A DNA stretch of 64,000 nucleotides from NCBI GenBank assembly GCA_001972305.1, contig BDDD01000541.1, positions 213,784 to 277,783 of the forward strand, read 5' to 3'. The position numbers and the translations under genes are program-made. This document shows, piece after piece, positions 1 to 10,903 of the stretch. This DNA comes from Cephalotus follicularis (Eukaryota > Streptophyta > Magnoliopsida > Oxalidales > Cephalotaceae). The notes under the pieces are model-generated. The model was not told the origin of the DNA and made no database searches. It saw only the letters and a program-made list of their open reading frames with translations. How positions within the stretch are numbered: position 1 is the first letter of the stretch; the number at the start of each line of letters is the position of its first letter.

Positions 1-938
1 TTGCTCTTATTGCCATCATAATCTTCCTAAATGAATGAGAGAGAGAGAGATAACATAAAACTTTTAATATTTAAGAGGTGTGAAGATGACGTGGATAAAT
101 GTACATAATATTGTACCTCTCACTAAAATTTAACACGTAACAGTTGGTTAGCTGTCACAGCACGTAACGTGAGCCCGTTAACTGCTTAACGGAGAGCCCA
201 ATCGTGTCATACACAATCTCTATATCAGCCACGTGTCGACTCTTCCAGGACCATCTATTTCACTCTCCGTCAAAAAGTGTAGCGCGTGGCGTACCAGTAC
301 CAAGTCCAAGCCCTTTTCACCAACCCAGGAACCTCAATTTCTCTCTACTACTACACAACAAATGCTAAAAGCGTTTAATGACAACTTTGGGTTTTCAACT
401 TTATCTTAGAATATTCTAAATCTCTCATTAATAAACTTATAAAATTGGGATAAATACTTTTTGGTTAAATTAACAAAATAGGCATAAAAATATAAATACA
501 ACTTTAACTTACAATCTCTTTCATGTTGAAGTTTGTTTAAGTAAACTGTGGGCAATGAGGAAGAGCTCGAAGATTGAGCAAAATGGTTAGATCGATGGAT
601 GGCTGTGAAGCCATGGAACACCAGAGGAAGAGCATAGAGCCCATCAAAACTATAGAAATTGGACACCTATCAAAATCCAAATCAAAATCACCAGCACCAG
701 CAACCTATCAAAATCCACACCTCCAATCCGTTATCATCCCATCTCCATCAAAATCAAAGCCTCTTCAAGTCCGGTCAACAAACCCTCCAATATGGAGCCT
801 ACCATGTATCTCAAATACCAAGCCTGAGCTCTAACTATTATTACAATGGTAATGTGAATCAAACATTGTGTAGTACAGTAGTAGTAGTACAAGTAGTTTA
901 TGAAAATAGGCTCTCATTTTTTTGAAACTTAGAATATA
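1..938. other. Intergenic stretch left of the first Copia element; no supported gene
   Basis: I find no recognisable protein here. Two overlapping short plus-strand frames (574-834 and 659-925) are low-complexity, rich in Ser, Lys, Pro and Gln, and resemble no family I know. A G-box/ABRE-like CACGTGTC lies near 231-238, and a pyrimidine-rich stretch near 330-360 could be a transcript leader, so a promoter or decayed gene start is possible but unproven. Confidence 0.3.
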
Positions 939-943
939 ATAAT
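939..943. repeat. Target-site duplication (left) of Copia element 1
   Basis: ATAAT directly precedes the 5' LTR and recurs immediately after the 3' LTR at 6992-6996. A 5-bp duplication is the usual size for LTR retrotransposons. Confidence 0.8.
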
Positions 944-1177
944 TACGGTAAAGAAGTCCTCAAATGAATAGTGAATTACTATTTCAACAAATAAACACTA
1001 TTCTAATAACTAAATACTATTTCAACAACCCCTAAACTCTTATAAATAAAAATGTATTGTTAAAAAGAAGTGAAAGAATTCATAATAAGAAAAACTATTA
1101 CTTTCTCTCTCAATTTCTCTCTGAATCTCTTTATAGTATAATCTTCTTTTGTGAGTTAATCCCAGAAGTTTATAACA
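944..1177 (+). repeat. 5' LTR of Copia element 1
   Basis: It aligns with 6757-6991. The ends are TA...CA, with the canonical TG apparently altered in all three LTRs of this family in the window. It contains CTTATAAATAAA as a TATA-like region and ends in AGAAGTTTATAACA. Confidence 0.9.
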
Positions 1178-1195
1178 CGTTATCAGCACGAGACT
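1178..1195 (+). other. Putative primer-binding site of Copia element 1
   Basis: CGTTATCAGCACGAG directly follows the 5' LTR, and the same sequence with one change follows the related LTR at 51090. This junction is common in plant Copia families. The priming tRNA was not determined. Confidence 0.5.
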
Positions 1196-1730
1196 CTATC
1201 CAACTGAGATTTGAGATAATTTGAATTAGTCTTTCAAATATATGTATACATATATATACATACATATATATCAACAAAGATTAATGGTTCCACCGATTGG
1301 TCGGCGTACCGCCTATGTGTGGAAACGTATATTATATATATATAATAAAGTTTCGCGTTTTCATATTTCGTACGGAGTACCGACAGCGTATGAAAACGTA
1401 TGTCTCTATTATTACTTTAATGTATTACTTATCTGTGCGAATCACCATATACGTGGTGTGAAACATTATTATGATTTATTGTTCTTGAGGTATCATTTGT
1501 CTACTGGAATTACCCGAGACTTAGTGGGAACCTATATATTTAATATCTAACGGTATCACCTTACGATGTATAGGTGAGAACCCGTTTACTGCTTTATATA
1601 TTTACATTATTTGTTTTATGATCAATCTTAATTATTGTAATTATCTAACATTTGATCTATTTAATAATGTAAGTAAGGATATTATCATATATCTATATAT
1701 ATTTAATCTTGGAAACGATTATTATCACTT

Positions 1731-1877
1731 GAGGTGGTGACTTAGTGGTAGGAAGCCGCTCGTTCATACATGAGGTCCGGCGTTCGAGTCTTGGCAGGCC
1801 CCATTATGCTCAAATGGTCTCACAAAAATGAGTGTGGCCTATGATTGCACCAATGAGGTCCCAAATTTTTTTTATTA
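1731..1877 (+). mobile_element. Candidate tRNA-derived SINE in the Copia leader
   Basis: This stretch has an A-box-like TGACTTAGTGG (about 1737-1747) and a B-box-like CGTTCGAGTCT (about 1780-1790) roughly 43 bp apart, followed by an unrelated body and a T-run, the layout of a plant SINE. It lies in the leader between 5' LTR and gag. The related copy near 51130-51200 lacks it, along with about 500 bp of adjoining leader. I could not identify a clean target duplication, so it could also be ordinary leader with tRNA-like boxes. Confidence 0.4.
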
Positions 1878-1943
1878 CAGTAAACTTTATTTATTTACTA
1901 TACTCAAATGACATTTATTTTTATCTTTTGATTCAGTATAAAA

Positions 1944-2994
1944 ATGACAAACATTGAAAATCGGAAATTCATTGCTCTTGATATTTCTGGAAAGAATTAT
2001 CTATCATGGGTACTTGATATGAAACTGCATTTGAGTGCTAAGAAATTAAGGCACACAATTGAGGAAGATAATGCAGCATCAAATGAGGAACGCGCCACTG
2101 CGCTGATTTTTCTAAGGCATCATATTGATGATGGCCTGAAATATGAATATTTAACTGTTGAAAATCCACTTGAATTGTGGCAAAACCTAAATGATAGGTT
2201 TGAGCACTTGAAAGCTGTTGTATTGCCCAAGGCATTGAATGATTGGTCACAGCTACGATTTCAGGATTTTAAAACAGTTTCGAAATATAATTACACGTTG
2301 TTCAAAATTGTATCACAATTAAAGATGTGTGGTGAAGTTATCACCGAGAATATGTTGCTGGAGAAAACATATCGAACATTTCATGCATCCAATATGTTAC
2401 TGCAACAACAGTATAGGTTGTACGGATTCACAAAATATCATGAACTAATTGGATCTCTTCTTATTGCGGAGCAAAATAATGAATTACTCCTGTAAAATCA
2501 TGAAAATCGTCCGACTGGTTCAGCCCTTTTACCAGAGGTAAATGCAACCTCGTCAGAATTTAGAGGACGAGGAAGAGGGCGTGCACGAGGACGTGGCAGT
2601 GGTAGAAATCAAAATTTCTTAGGGCCACGAAATAATTATAGCATGAAATGGCAAAATCCTGATACAAAACAACGTCAAAAGTGGCGCAATCCTGGACAAT
2701 CCAGTAAGGATGAACAAACCCAAAATAAAAAGGGTAATTTCAACCGATGTGGTATGTAAGGTCATTGGTACAGTGCTTGTCGCACAGTGAAACATTGGGT
2801 TGACTTATATCAAGCTTCTCTAAAAGAGAATGACAAACGAATTGAAACAAATTTTATAGGTCATTGTGACCCTTTGGAAACTACGCAATCAGATTTTGGT
2901 TCAATGGGTATAACCCATTTGGACATTGCTGATTTCGTACGTGATCCAAACGAGAAAATGAATCAAGTGATTGTTGACGAAGACTTCCATCTCG
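1944..2994 (+). pseudogene. Copia element 1 gag (broken)
   Basis: The first 183 codons, up to 2495, form a UBN2-type Copia Gag; the same protein is open for 244 codons in the MRT4-intron copy at 51231. A stop at 2493-2495 stands where the sister copy has a Gln codon. The remainder reads on through an Arg/Gly-rich stretch to a zinc knuckle whose first Cys is lost and whose spacing contains a second stop near 2757, then to the Gag C-terminus ending in HLG before a TGA at 2997-2999. Gag would coat element RNA in virus-like particles; this copy cannot make an intact one. Confidence 0.85.
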
Positions 2995-3103
2995 GTTGAT
3001 GTTATGTGTTATTGTTTTAATATTTATCACTTTTTGAATAAAGTGCTTATGAAGTTAAATATAACATAGTTATATTTATTAACATGTGTGTTCTTATCTA
3101 TAG
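2995..3103 (+). other. Putative intron joining gag to pol in Copia element 1
   Basis: A 109-nt AT-rich stretch begins GTTGAT and ends ATCTATAG. Reading through gives a gag stop three codons into the junction. Removing it joins gag to pol in frame (HLD followed by HHTMDI). The related copy has the matching stretch at 52300-52394 (95 nt) with the same ends and the same phase. Splicing has not been shown; the donor is weaker than consensus beyond GT. Confidence 0.5.
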
Positions 3104-6100
3104 ATCATCATACAATGGATATTGGAGATATATGCATAGCTGATAGTGCAACAACACACACAATACTCCAGAGTGAAAAATATTTTTCATATTTGACAAT
3201 AGCAAAGGCTAATGTTGGAACAATTTCTGGTATATCAGACCTATTTGAAGGTTCTGGGATGGCAAGTTTTGTGTTATCAAATGGAACACAAATGCGCATC
3301 ACAGATGCTTTTATTCGATAAAGTCTAGAAGAAACTTGCTTAGTTTCAAAGATATTCGTCGAAATGGTTATCATATTGAAACCACAAATGAAAATGGCAA
3401 AGAATATCTTTATATCACTGGTAATGCTTCCGGTCGAAAGCAAATATTGGAGAAACTCCCTGGGCTTTCTTCTGGGCTATACATTATGAAAATTAGATCA
3501 ATTGAATCTCATAATGTTGTGGATTCAAAAGTCATAGACTTAAAATGGTTCATGATTTGGCATGAACGGCTAGGCCACCCAGGTGTGACAATGATGCGTC
3601 GAATCATTGAAAGTTCTCATGGGCATTCACTTAAAAAGCAGAAAATGCTATTGAATAATGAGAATCGTTGCGTTGCTTGTTCGCAAGGAAAACTCATTAT
3701 ATGACCATCTATAATAAAAGTGGTTGTAGAATCTCTAAAATTCTTAGAGAGAATTCAAGGAGATATTTGTGGACCGATTAATCCACCATCTGGACCATTT
3801 CGATATTTCATGGTCTTAATAGATGCATCGACAAGATGGTCGCATGTATGCTTACTTTCAACTTGCAATGTTACATTTGCGAGATTATTGGCTCAAATAA
3901 ATAAATTACGAGCACAATTTCTAGATCATCCTGTAAAGTCTATTCGGCTAGATAATGCTGCTGAATTTTGTTCCAAAGTATTTGATGAATATTGCATGGC
4001 AATAGGAATTACCATTGAACATCCTGTTCCTCACGTACACAACCAAAATGGGTTAGCCGAATCTCTTATAAAGAGACTTCAATTGATTGCTCGTCCTTTG
4101 TTGATGAGGTCAAAGTTACCCATTTCAGCTTGGGGACATGCGATATTGCATGCTGCGGCTCTTATACGTATAAGACCGACAGCATATCATAAATATTCTC
4201 CATTACAACTTGTTCTTGGTCAAGAACCAAACATATCCCACTTAAGAGTGTTTGGATGTGCAGTATGTGTCCCTATTTCACCTCCTCAGCGGAGCAAGAT
4301 GGGACCACAACGCAGACTTGACGTTTATGTGAGATTTGATTCTCCATCAATTATAAGGTATCTTGAACCATTAACAGGTGACATGTTTACTGCACATTAT
4401 GCAGACTGTCACTTTGATGAATTGGTTTTCCCAGTGTTAGGGGGAGACAAGATTTTATTGAAAAATGAAAATGAAAATTCATGGAAAGCATCAAGATTAC
4501 ATAGTTCTGATCCACGTACAAATGAATGTGAACTACAAGTTCAAAAGATCATTAATTTACAAAATATTGTTAATCAAATGCCAGATGCATTTAATGATGC
4601 TAAAAAAGTAGTAAAATCTTATATACCAGCTGTGAATGCTCCAGCAAAGAATTGATATATCTAAAGCTAGTGAAAGCTCAATCGATATATTAAAGTCTAA
4701 ACCACAGTTGAAACGTGGTAGATCACTTGGTGCCAAAGATATAGTACCACGAAAAAGAAAGGCAAATAAGGGTGGTGTACAAAACCCTGAAATAACATTA
4801 ACACAAGATAATGTGTTATTTCCAGAACCCACATTGACTCCAGAGAGAGTACAAGGCCCTGAAGAGGCTGTGAAATTTCAAAATCAAGAAGTCTCGATTA
4901 ATTATGCACATAATGATCAAATATGGAATCGAGATGAGATTATAGTTAATGACAAATTTGCCTATGTCGTTGCATTGGATATTGCAAATCTTGTTATGGA
5001 TCCTGAACCACAAAGTGTTGAACAATGTCAACAAAGAAATGATTGACCAAAATAGAAAGATACAATACAAGCAGAGTTGCAATCTTTGTCCAAACGAGAA
5101 GTATTTGGATCAATAATTCAAACACCAAGCGGTGTAACCCATGTTGGATTCAGGTGGATATTTGTTCGAAAACGAAATGAGAAAAATGAAATTGTGAGAT
5201 ACAAAGCAAGGCTTGTAGCCCAAGGGTTCTCACAAAGACCAGGTATTGATTACCAGGAAACATATTCTTCAGTTATGGATGAAATCACTTTTCGATTCCT
5301 AATTAGTATGGCTGCTTCGAACGGACTTGAAACTCGTCTTATGGACGTAGTAACAACATACTTATATGGATCACTTGATAGTGACATATATATGAGAATT
5401 CCTGATGGATTTAAAATTCCTGAATCGAACAAATCTCTCCACATGTATTCAATTAAGCTACAACGTTCGTTGTATGGATTGAAACAATCTGGTCGAATGT
5501 GGTACAATCGACTAAGTGCATACTTAATCAAAGAAGGGTACACGAATGATCAAATATGTCCATGTATTTTTATCAAAAAATCTAACGATGGATTTACTAT
5601 TATTGCAGTATATGTGGATGATTTAAATCTTGTAGGTACTTCTGAAGAACTTACAAAGACTGCGGCATACTTAAATGGTGAGTTTGAAATGAAAGATCTT
5701 GGAAAAACAAAATTTTGTTTTGATATACAAGTGGAGTACATATCATCTAGGATCTTCATCCATCAATCCACATACACATAAAAGGTTCTTAGTCGATTCA
5801 ACATGGACAAAGCTTATCCTCTAAGCACTCCAATGGTAGTCCGATCTCTTGATGTCAAGAAGGATCCATTTCGTCCTCAAGAAGAAGGAGAAGAAATCCT
5901 TGGACCTGAAGTTCCTTATCTTAGCGCAATTGAAGCACTATTCTATCTTGCAAATTGCACAAGACCTGATATTACATTCTCTGTCAATTTACTAACAAGA
6001 TATAGCTCGACACCAACGAGAAGATACTGAAATGGAATTAAGCATATAATGCGCTATCTGCGTGGAAGTACTGATATGAGTCTATTTTATCCAAATGGCA

Positions 6101-6612
6101 CAACATCAACATTGATTGGATATGCTGATGTTGGATACTTGTCTGATCCACATAAAGCAAGATCACAAACCGGTTATATCTTTACCTTTTGTGACACTGC
6201 TATATCATGGCGATCAACAAAACAGACAATGACAGCAACTTTTTCAAATCATTCAGAAATCCTTGCAATTCATGAAGCAAGCCGAGAATGTATATGGTTG
6301 AGATCAATGATTCAACATATACAAGAATCATGTGGACTATCTTCAATTAGAAATAATCTCATTGTAATATATGAAGATAATGCTGCTTGCATCACACAAC
6401 TCAGAGGAGGATATATCAAGGGTGATCGAACGAAACATATTTCATCAAAATTCTTCTACACCTATGAGCTTCAGAAAAATAGTGATATTGATGTACAACA
6501 AATCCGATCAAGTGACAATTTAGCGGATTTATTTACGAAGGCATTACCGGGTACTACATTCAAGAAGTTCAGACATGATATTGTGATGCGTCAGATTAAA
6601 GATCTTCATTAA
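3104..6612 (+). pseudogene. Copia element 1 pol (broken): PR-INT-RT-RNase H
   Basis: Domain order is that of Ty1-copia. The protease region has an IADSATTH motif near 3135-3160; DSA in place of the usual DSG or DTG is shared by the second copy. A pre-integrase HERLGHPG region lies near 3560, then the integrase core to about 4100, then reverse transcriptase from 5077 with the YVDD catalytic motif at 5611-5622, then RNase H from about 6049 to 6612 with YAD, SEI and YEDN motifs. Stops interrupt it at 3702-3704, 5044-5046, 5779-5781 and 6028-6030, with frame changes near 3319 and 4640. It is clearly dead. Confidence 0.9.
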
Positions 6613-6743
6613 TACAGTTCAAGAACTTGTGAAGTTTTGTTTCAGGGGGAGACTGTACTCTTTTTCCTTCGCAAATGTTTTTATCTCAATAGGTTTTTCC
6701 TAGTAAGGTTTTAATGAGGTAGTAATAGTAATATGGAATAGAA

Positions 6744-6756
6744 ATTCAAGGGGTAG
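6744..6756 (+). other. Polypurine tract of Copia element 1
   Basis: A purine-rich ATTCAAGGGGTAG directly abuts the 3' LTR and would prime plus-strand DNA. A second purine run (CAGGGGGAGA, about 6643-6652) lies just after the RNase H stop. Confidence 0.6.
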
Positions 6757-6991
6757 TATTGTAAAGAAATCGTCAGATGAATAGTAAATTATTATTCCAA
6801 CAACCAAATACTATTCCAACAACCCCCAAACTCCTATAAATAGAAATGTATTGTTAAAAAGAAGTGAAGGAATTCATAATAAGAAAAACTCTTACTGTCT
6901 CTTAATTTCTCTCTGAATCTCTTTATAATATAATCTGAATCTCTTTATAATATAATCTTCTTTTGTGAGGTAATCCCAGAAGTTTATAACA
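6757..6991 (+). repeat. 3' LTR of Copia element 1
   Basis: It matches 944-1177 and includes a 22-bp direct duplication near 6914-6957 (CTGAATCTCTTTATAATATA twice) that the 5' LTR lacks. It is followed by the ATAAT target duplication. Confidence 0.9.
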
Positions 6992-7540
6992 ATAATATAA
7001 TTTATTAGATAAAAATCATTTTTATATGGAGATAAAAAAAAATTAGTACGATAGTCCATTTTAAAAAAATTATTTTTCAAAATCATTTTATAAGACACCA
7101 ATTATTTTTCAAATCGTTTTTCAGTTTTTCATTGAGTTTTATTGATTTCAAAATTAGAAAATAAGGCTCTCGTGATATAATGTTTTTTGAAACTTAGTAC
7201 GTAATAATAACCTCCTTTCATAAAATAAAAATAAAAAGAAGAAAAGAATCCTCCGTTCACGCTCCCATAGGGCGCGTGGATCACATTTCAAACTGTTCTT
7301 TTTTTTTTTGAAAATAACTATTCTCGTCACAAAAAAAAAAAAAAGGTCGCTCTTGGGAGAGAGAGAGAGAGAGAAAGAAGCGTACAAGTGAGTCTCTTTC
7401 TCTCTCGATTTTAGATTGGCCTCGATTCTCGCTTTCGTGTCATGAACTGAAACCCTAATTTATTTTCATTTCTCCAAATCTCCCCTTTTACATTTCCTAT
7501 ACACTTTCTTTTCCCTGGTACGATTTTCTCTCTAATCATG

Positions 7541-7604
<64 letters not shown>
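7541..7604. repeat. Compound (CT)n(AT)n(GT)n microsatellite
   Basis: Three adjoining dinucleotide tracts run without interruption over 64 bp in the leader region of the DUF1644 gene. Such a tract is likely to be length-variable between individuals. Confidence 0.95.
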
Positions 7605-9753
7605 AAAGACGTAAAAAAAAATGTTGGTGATGCTGTTTGTTTGGTTGCAGAAAGAAGCAAGAAATTTGAGAATTATCAATGAAATTAACAGTTACTTTGT
7701 ATACAATTTTTTTAAAATTAAAAATATTGAAACCTTCGATTTATTTCATAGTTTACTCCCGATATTTTTTGAATAAAATTTAATTAGCTTGTTTCGTTTG
7801 CAATAAAGCAACGGAGAAGGAATAAATCACTGACTTGCTTTTTTTTTTAAGATTCTGTTGTTTGAACTTTAAATTTTATAATGATAATTATGTATCTCAA
7901 ATGGATAAAAAGGATAATACAAGGAAACTAACAATAACTATTTTATGTTGTATACATCAATTTTTAATGATTAACTTTCGATGATTTTTTAAAAAAGAAT
8001 TTATTTACCATGTTTTGTTTTGATATTACAATAAAGCAATGTTTTTGTGGTTTTTTTAATTCTGAATTCCTAATATTATAATGATAATTATGTATTTCAG
8101 ATGGTAAATAGGAGAGACCCATGTGGGTAACATCTTAGCTTTCATGTTATGTGTTTTGTTTAATGTATAAATGTCTTAACGAGCAAATCTTTTCTTGAAG
8201 CACGTTCTCTTACATGAATCACGGAGTTTGTATTTACCGTGTATTTATATATTTGCTTGTGACTTTTTTTATCAGATGCACTTTGGTATCTTCTTCAACT
8301 AACTTAAATGTCTCTCTGATCTAGATTTGCGTTCATTACGAGGCTGTTGAGGTTAGTTCCAACTCTGAAGTTTTTAATTTTGAGATCATTTTTGCTTAAT
8401 TAAAACCACATTCATTATTTTATTGTAGAATTGAGTCGATTATGGTTCTTTGTACTCTGTATTTGTATTAGATTTTAGATACGGTTCATTTCCTTGTCGC
8501 CTTTTGTATGTTTGATTTGATTCCCAAGTTTCAAAATTTGACATCATTTTTGCATAGTTGATGTCATACCCATTATTTTATGGCTCTTTGTTGGATACAT
8601 GTTATTGTCGAATCAGGTGGATTTGGGTAATTAGTAGCCATCCTTGTTTTAGATGTTATATATTCTTTTATGGCTAAGGGCATTTCCTTAATCGCTCTCC
8701 TCTTGTTTGATTAATTTGACCTGCTTTTGATGGCAAAGTGTCAGTATAAAAAGATATAAGTTTGAACCCATTTTTGGATAGTTGTAATTATACCTATTGT
8801 CTATTTCCATTTGTAAGTTCTTTGTTTAATTACTATGTAATGCATTACTGGGTTTTAATCATTAATTGTGAATGAACTATATGATTAGTTGATATTGTGG
8901 ACTGATTGCTTGTTTATTGAACTATTTTTTAAAGTGAATTGTTGGGTACTTGGGTTTCTTTGTACTTCTGCCAGTAGTTTTTTATTATTATTACTAGATG
9001 TGAAGACAATGTTAGGTTCGGGACTGATCTTATCTAATTTGCTAAAAATCAGTGAAAAGCTTTGTTTTTGAGCATTACAATAAATTGCTGCTTGCGGGGA
9101 ATGGATCTGTTTCTTTTGGTGCATTTATAGGGCGATATGAAAATTCAATTATCAAATTATTATATGGTTTGAAGTTTGGTTTGCTTGTTTGTGAAATTTG
9201 GCATGGTAGAGTCCAACTCTCTTATAGAATGTTAAATTTTTCTTGGTTTCAACTCAGGGTCATTGAGTAAGTGGGGGTATTTTTCTTGGTAAGAAGTTAC
9301 AATCATGTTCATTTCTGTATGTTGCCCCTTGCTAGATTTCAGAACTTTGTCTATAGATTTAGTGGTTTACTAAGTAGCACGACACGCAACACGTAATACG
9401 ACACGGTATGCTTACATGACATTTCTAAAACAATTAGAATTTTGACTCGTTAGGATACTTTAATTCAGTATATAAAGATATATGATTAAATATCATTTAT
9501 ATTATTATTTGCATCATTATTTCCATCACCGACTCGCCACCCTCCACAGATTGTCGGTGCTTCATAGGTGATTTACCATTCAGCATGATTTGTTTCAGTA
9601 TGTCACTATCACTAATCTGGTTATCTTTGATTTGTGTCAAGGGAGTTTCAAGCTATTGTGTAATATTATAAGAACCACAACTGTTAAGTGATGTGAATGA
9701 CAATAATGGATCGATGCTTGCATATGTCTGGAGGTAATTTGCATTAATCTTCA

Positions 9754-9961
9754 TAATTTTATAGAGCATCAGATGATTGGGAACTGATTTTGATTGACTT
9801 GTCTCCAAGTGAGTGGGATGATGGTATGAGGAGAGGGTGAACCAAGGATTATCTCCGTAATTTTATAGGGCATTAGATGATTGGGAACTGATTTTGATTG
9901 ACTTGTCTCTAAGTGAGTGGGACGATGGTATGAGGAGATGGTGAACCAAGTGTTCGATTGA
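9754..9961. repeat. Tandem duplication, two units of about 104 bp
   Basis: The unit starting TAATTTTATAGAGCATCAG at 9754 recurs at 9858 with a few substitutions. Both copies contain GATTGGGAACTGATTTTG and GAGTGGGATGATGGTATG-like phrases. It lies in the presumed leader intron of the DUF1644 gene and has no coding meaning that I can see. Confidence 0.85.
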
Positions 9962-10903
9962 TGATAAAAAGAGAAAGGGCAAAGCCTTTGGTTTTTTCTG
10001 TTGCCAAAAGGTGATGGCCTGGAGGCTGTCCAGTTGTCCTATGTTGCCTCTTCACTTTTCCGAACATAAGTCTTGTCACTCCACCCAGCAAGCCCAAGCA
10101 TAATTTGTTTCCCCATTTCTCCAGCTGGCCACATTTTCTTAATCTGGTTGATTTCCTTCATAGTGGCTTATGTGCTGTCAATATTAATTTGCCAGTCAGC
10201 ATCTCTGGCACACCGTGTCTGTGTTAGTTCTTTATGATTATGGGCGTATTTACATCCTCATTTTCCTTTTTTTCCCCATGGATTTATATTTTCCATGCTT
10301 AACTTGTTCCCTTATTGTGCTAGCAAAAATTTATTTTTGTTATTTTTTCTACTTTTGTTGTCTTTACCCTCATTCTGATCCCTTGAAGGTTCTGTTATTA
10401 TGGCCAAGCATATTTTTATGACGATACTCTATTTTCTATACTCTATTTTCTATTCATCCATTAGACCTACTGCTGGCAGAATTCTCTCCATTGAATGGTC
10501 TTCTCATCAAATGTAGGGAAATAGTGTTGGTTTTTAACATGGTAGTATGTGGAATGACGACAGATATATTTCATAAACTTCTTTTTCTGATGTGTTAAAA
10601 GATAATCCAAGAAGAAGGGCTCAAGCCTTGCTTCATGGGGAAGCAAACAAGAGGAGCACCTAAAATATAAGAGCAAAATATATAATTGAATACATTTTAA
10701 AATGTTTGGAAAACAAAGAGAGGAAAAGTTCAGAATAGAGAGAGGCCTTTTCTCCCTGTGAACACCTCTTGTTGAATGTTCCTTTATTCTATTTTTTTAA
10801 TATATATTGATCTGTTTGCTGATGCTGGACAGCTTTATATTTGGAGTTAAGATAACCATCTGGTATTAAGATTGTGCTATATTGTTTTCAGGGAACTTTG
10901 GAA

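Larger units (their letters stand above)
944..6991 (+). mobile_element. Ty1-copia LTR retrotransposon, old and inactivated (Copia element 1)
   Basis: This is a full-length Copia-order element with two LTRs of about 235 bp, a 5-bp target duplication, a primer-binding region, gag, then protease, integrase, reverse transcriptase and RNase H in Copia order, and a polypurine tract. By eye the LTRs differ at roughly 20 positions plus a few indels, near 9-10%, so the insertion is old. The coding region carries several premature stops and at least two frame changes, so it cannot make a complete polyprotein. A 5' fragment of the same family sits in an intron of MRT4 (50884-52495) and shows which stops are secondary. 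I did not assign a lineage. Confidence 0.95.
6997..10903 (+). other. Upstream region, 5' leader and probable leader introns of the DUF1644 gene
   Basis: There is no convincing coding frame in these 3.9 kb. A purine-rich GA stretch near 7357-7380 followed by GTGAGT at 7388 looks like a leader exon and donor. TTTTCAG ending at 10891 is a good acceptor 12 bases before the coding start. TTGCAG near 7650 and CTAG near 8325 followed by GTTAGT near 8352 suggest further small leader exons. All leader exons are tentative. Confidence 0.4.

Noticed and set aside
574..925. Overlapping short plus-strand frames as a gene
   Set aside because: Low-complexity composition, two overlapping frames equally open, no family resemblance and no clear splice partners.
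1733..1805. tRNA gene
   Set aside because: A-box and B-box like motifs are present, but I could not form a tRNA acceptor stem or cloverleaf; a SINE head fits better.
7154..7387. 77-codon minus-strand frame
   Set aside because: It is made of homopolymer and GA-repeat translation (runs of Phe, Ser and Arg) in a promoter/leader region.
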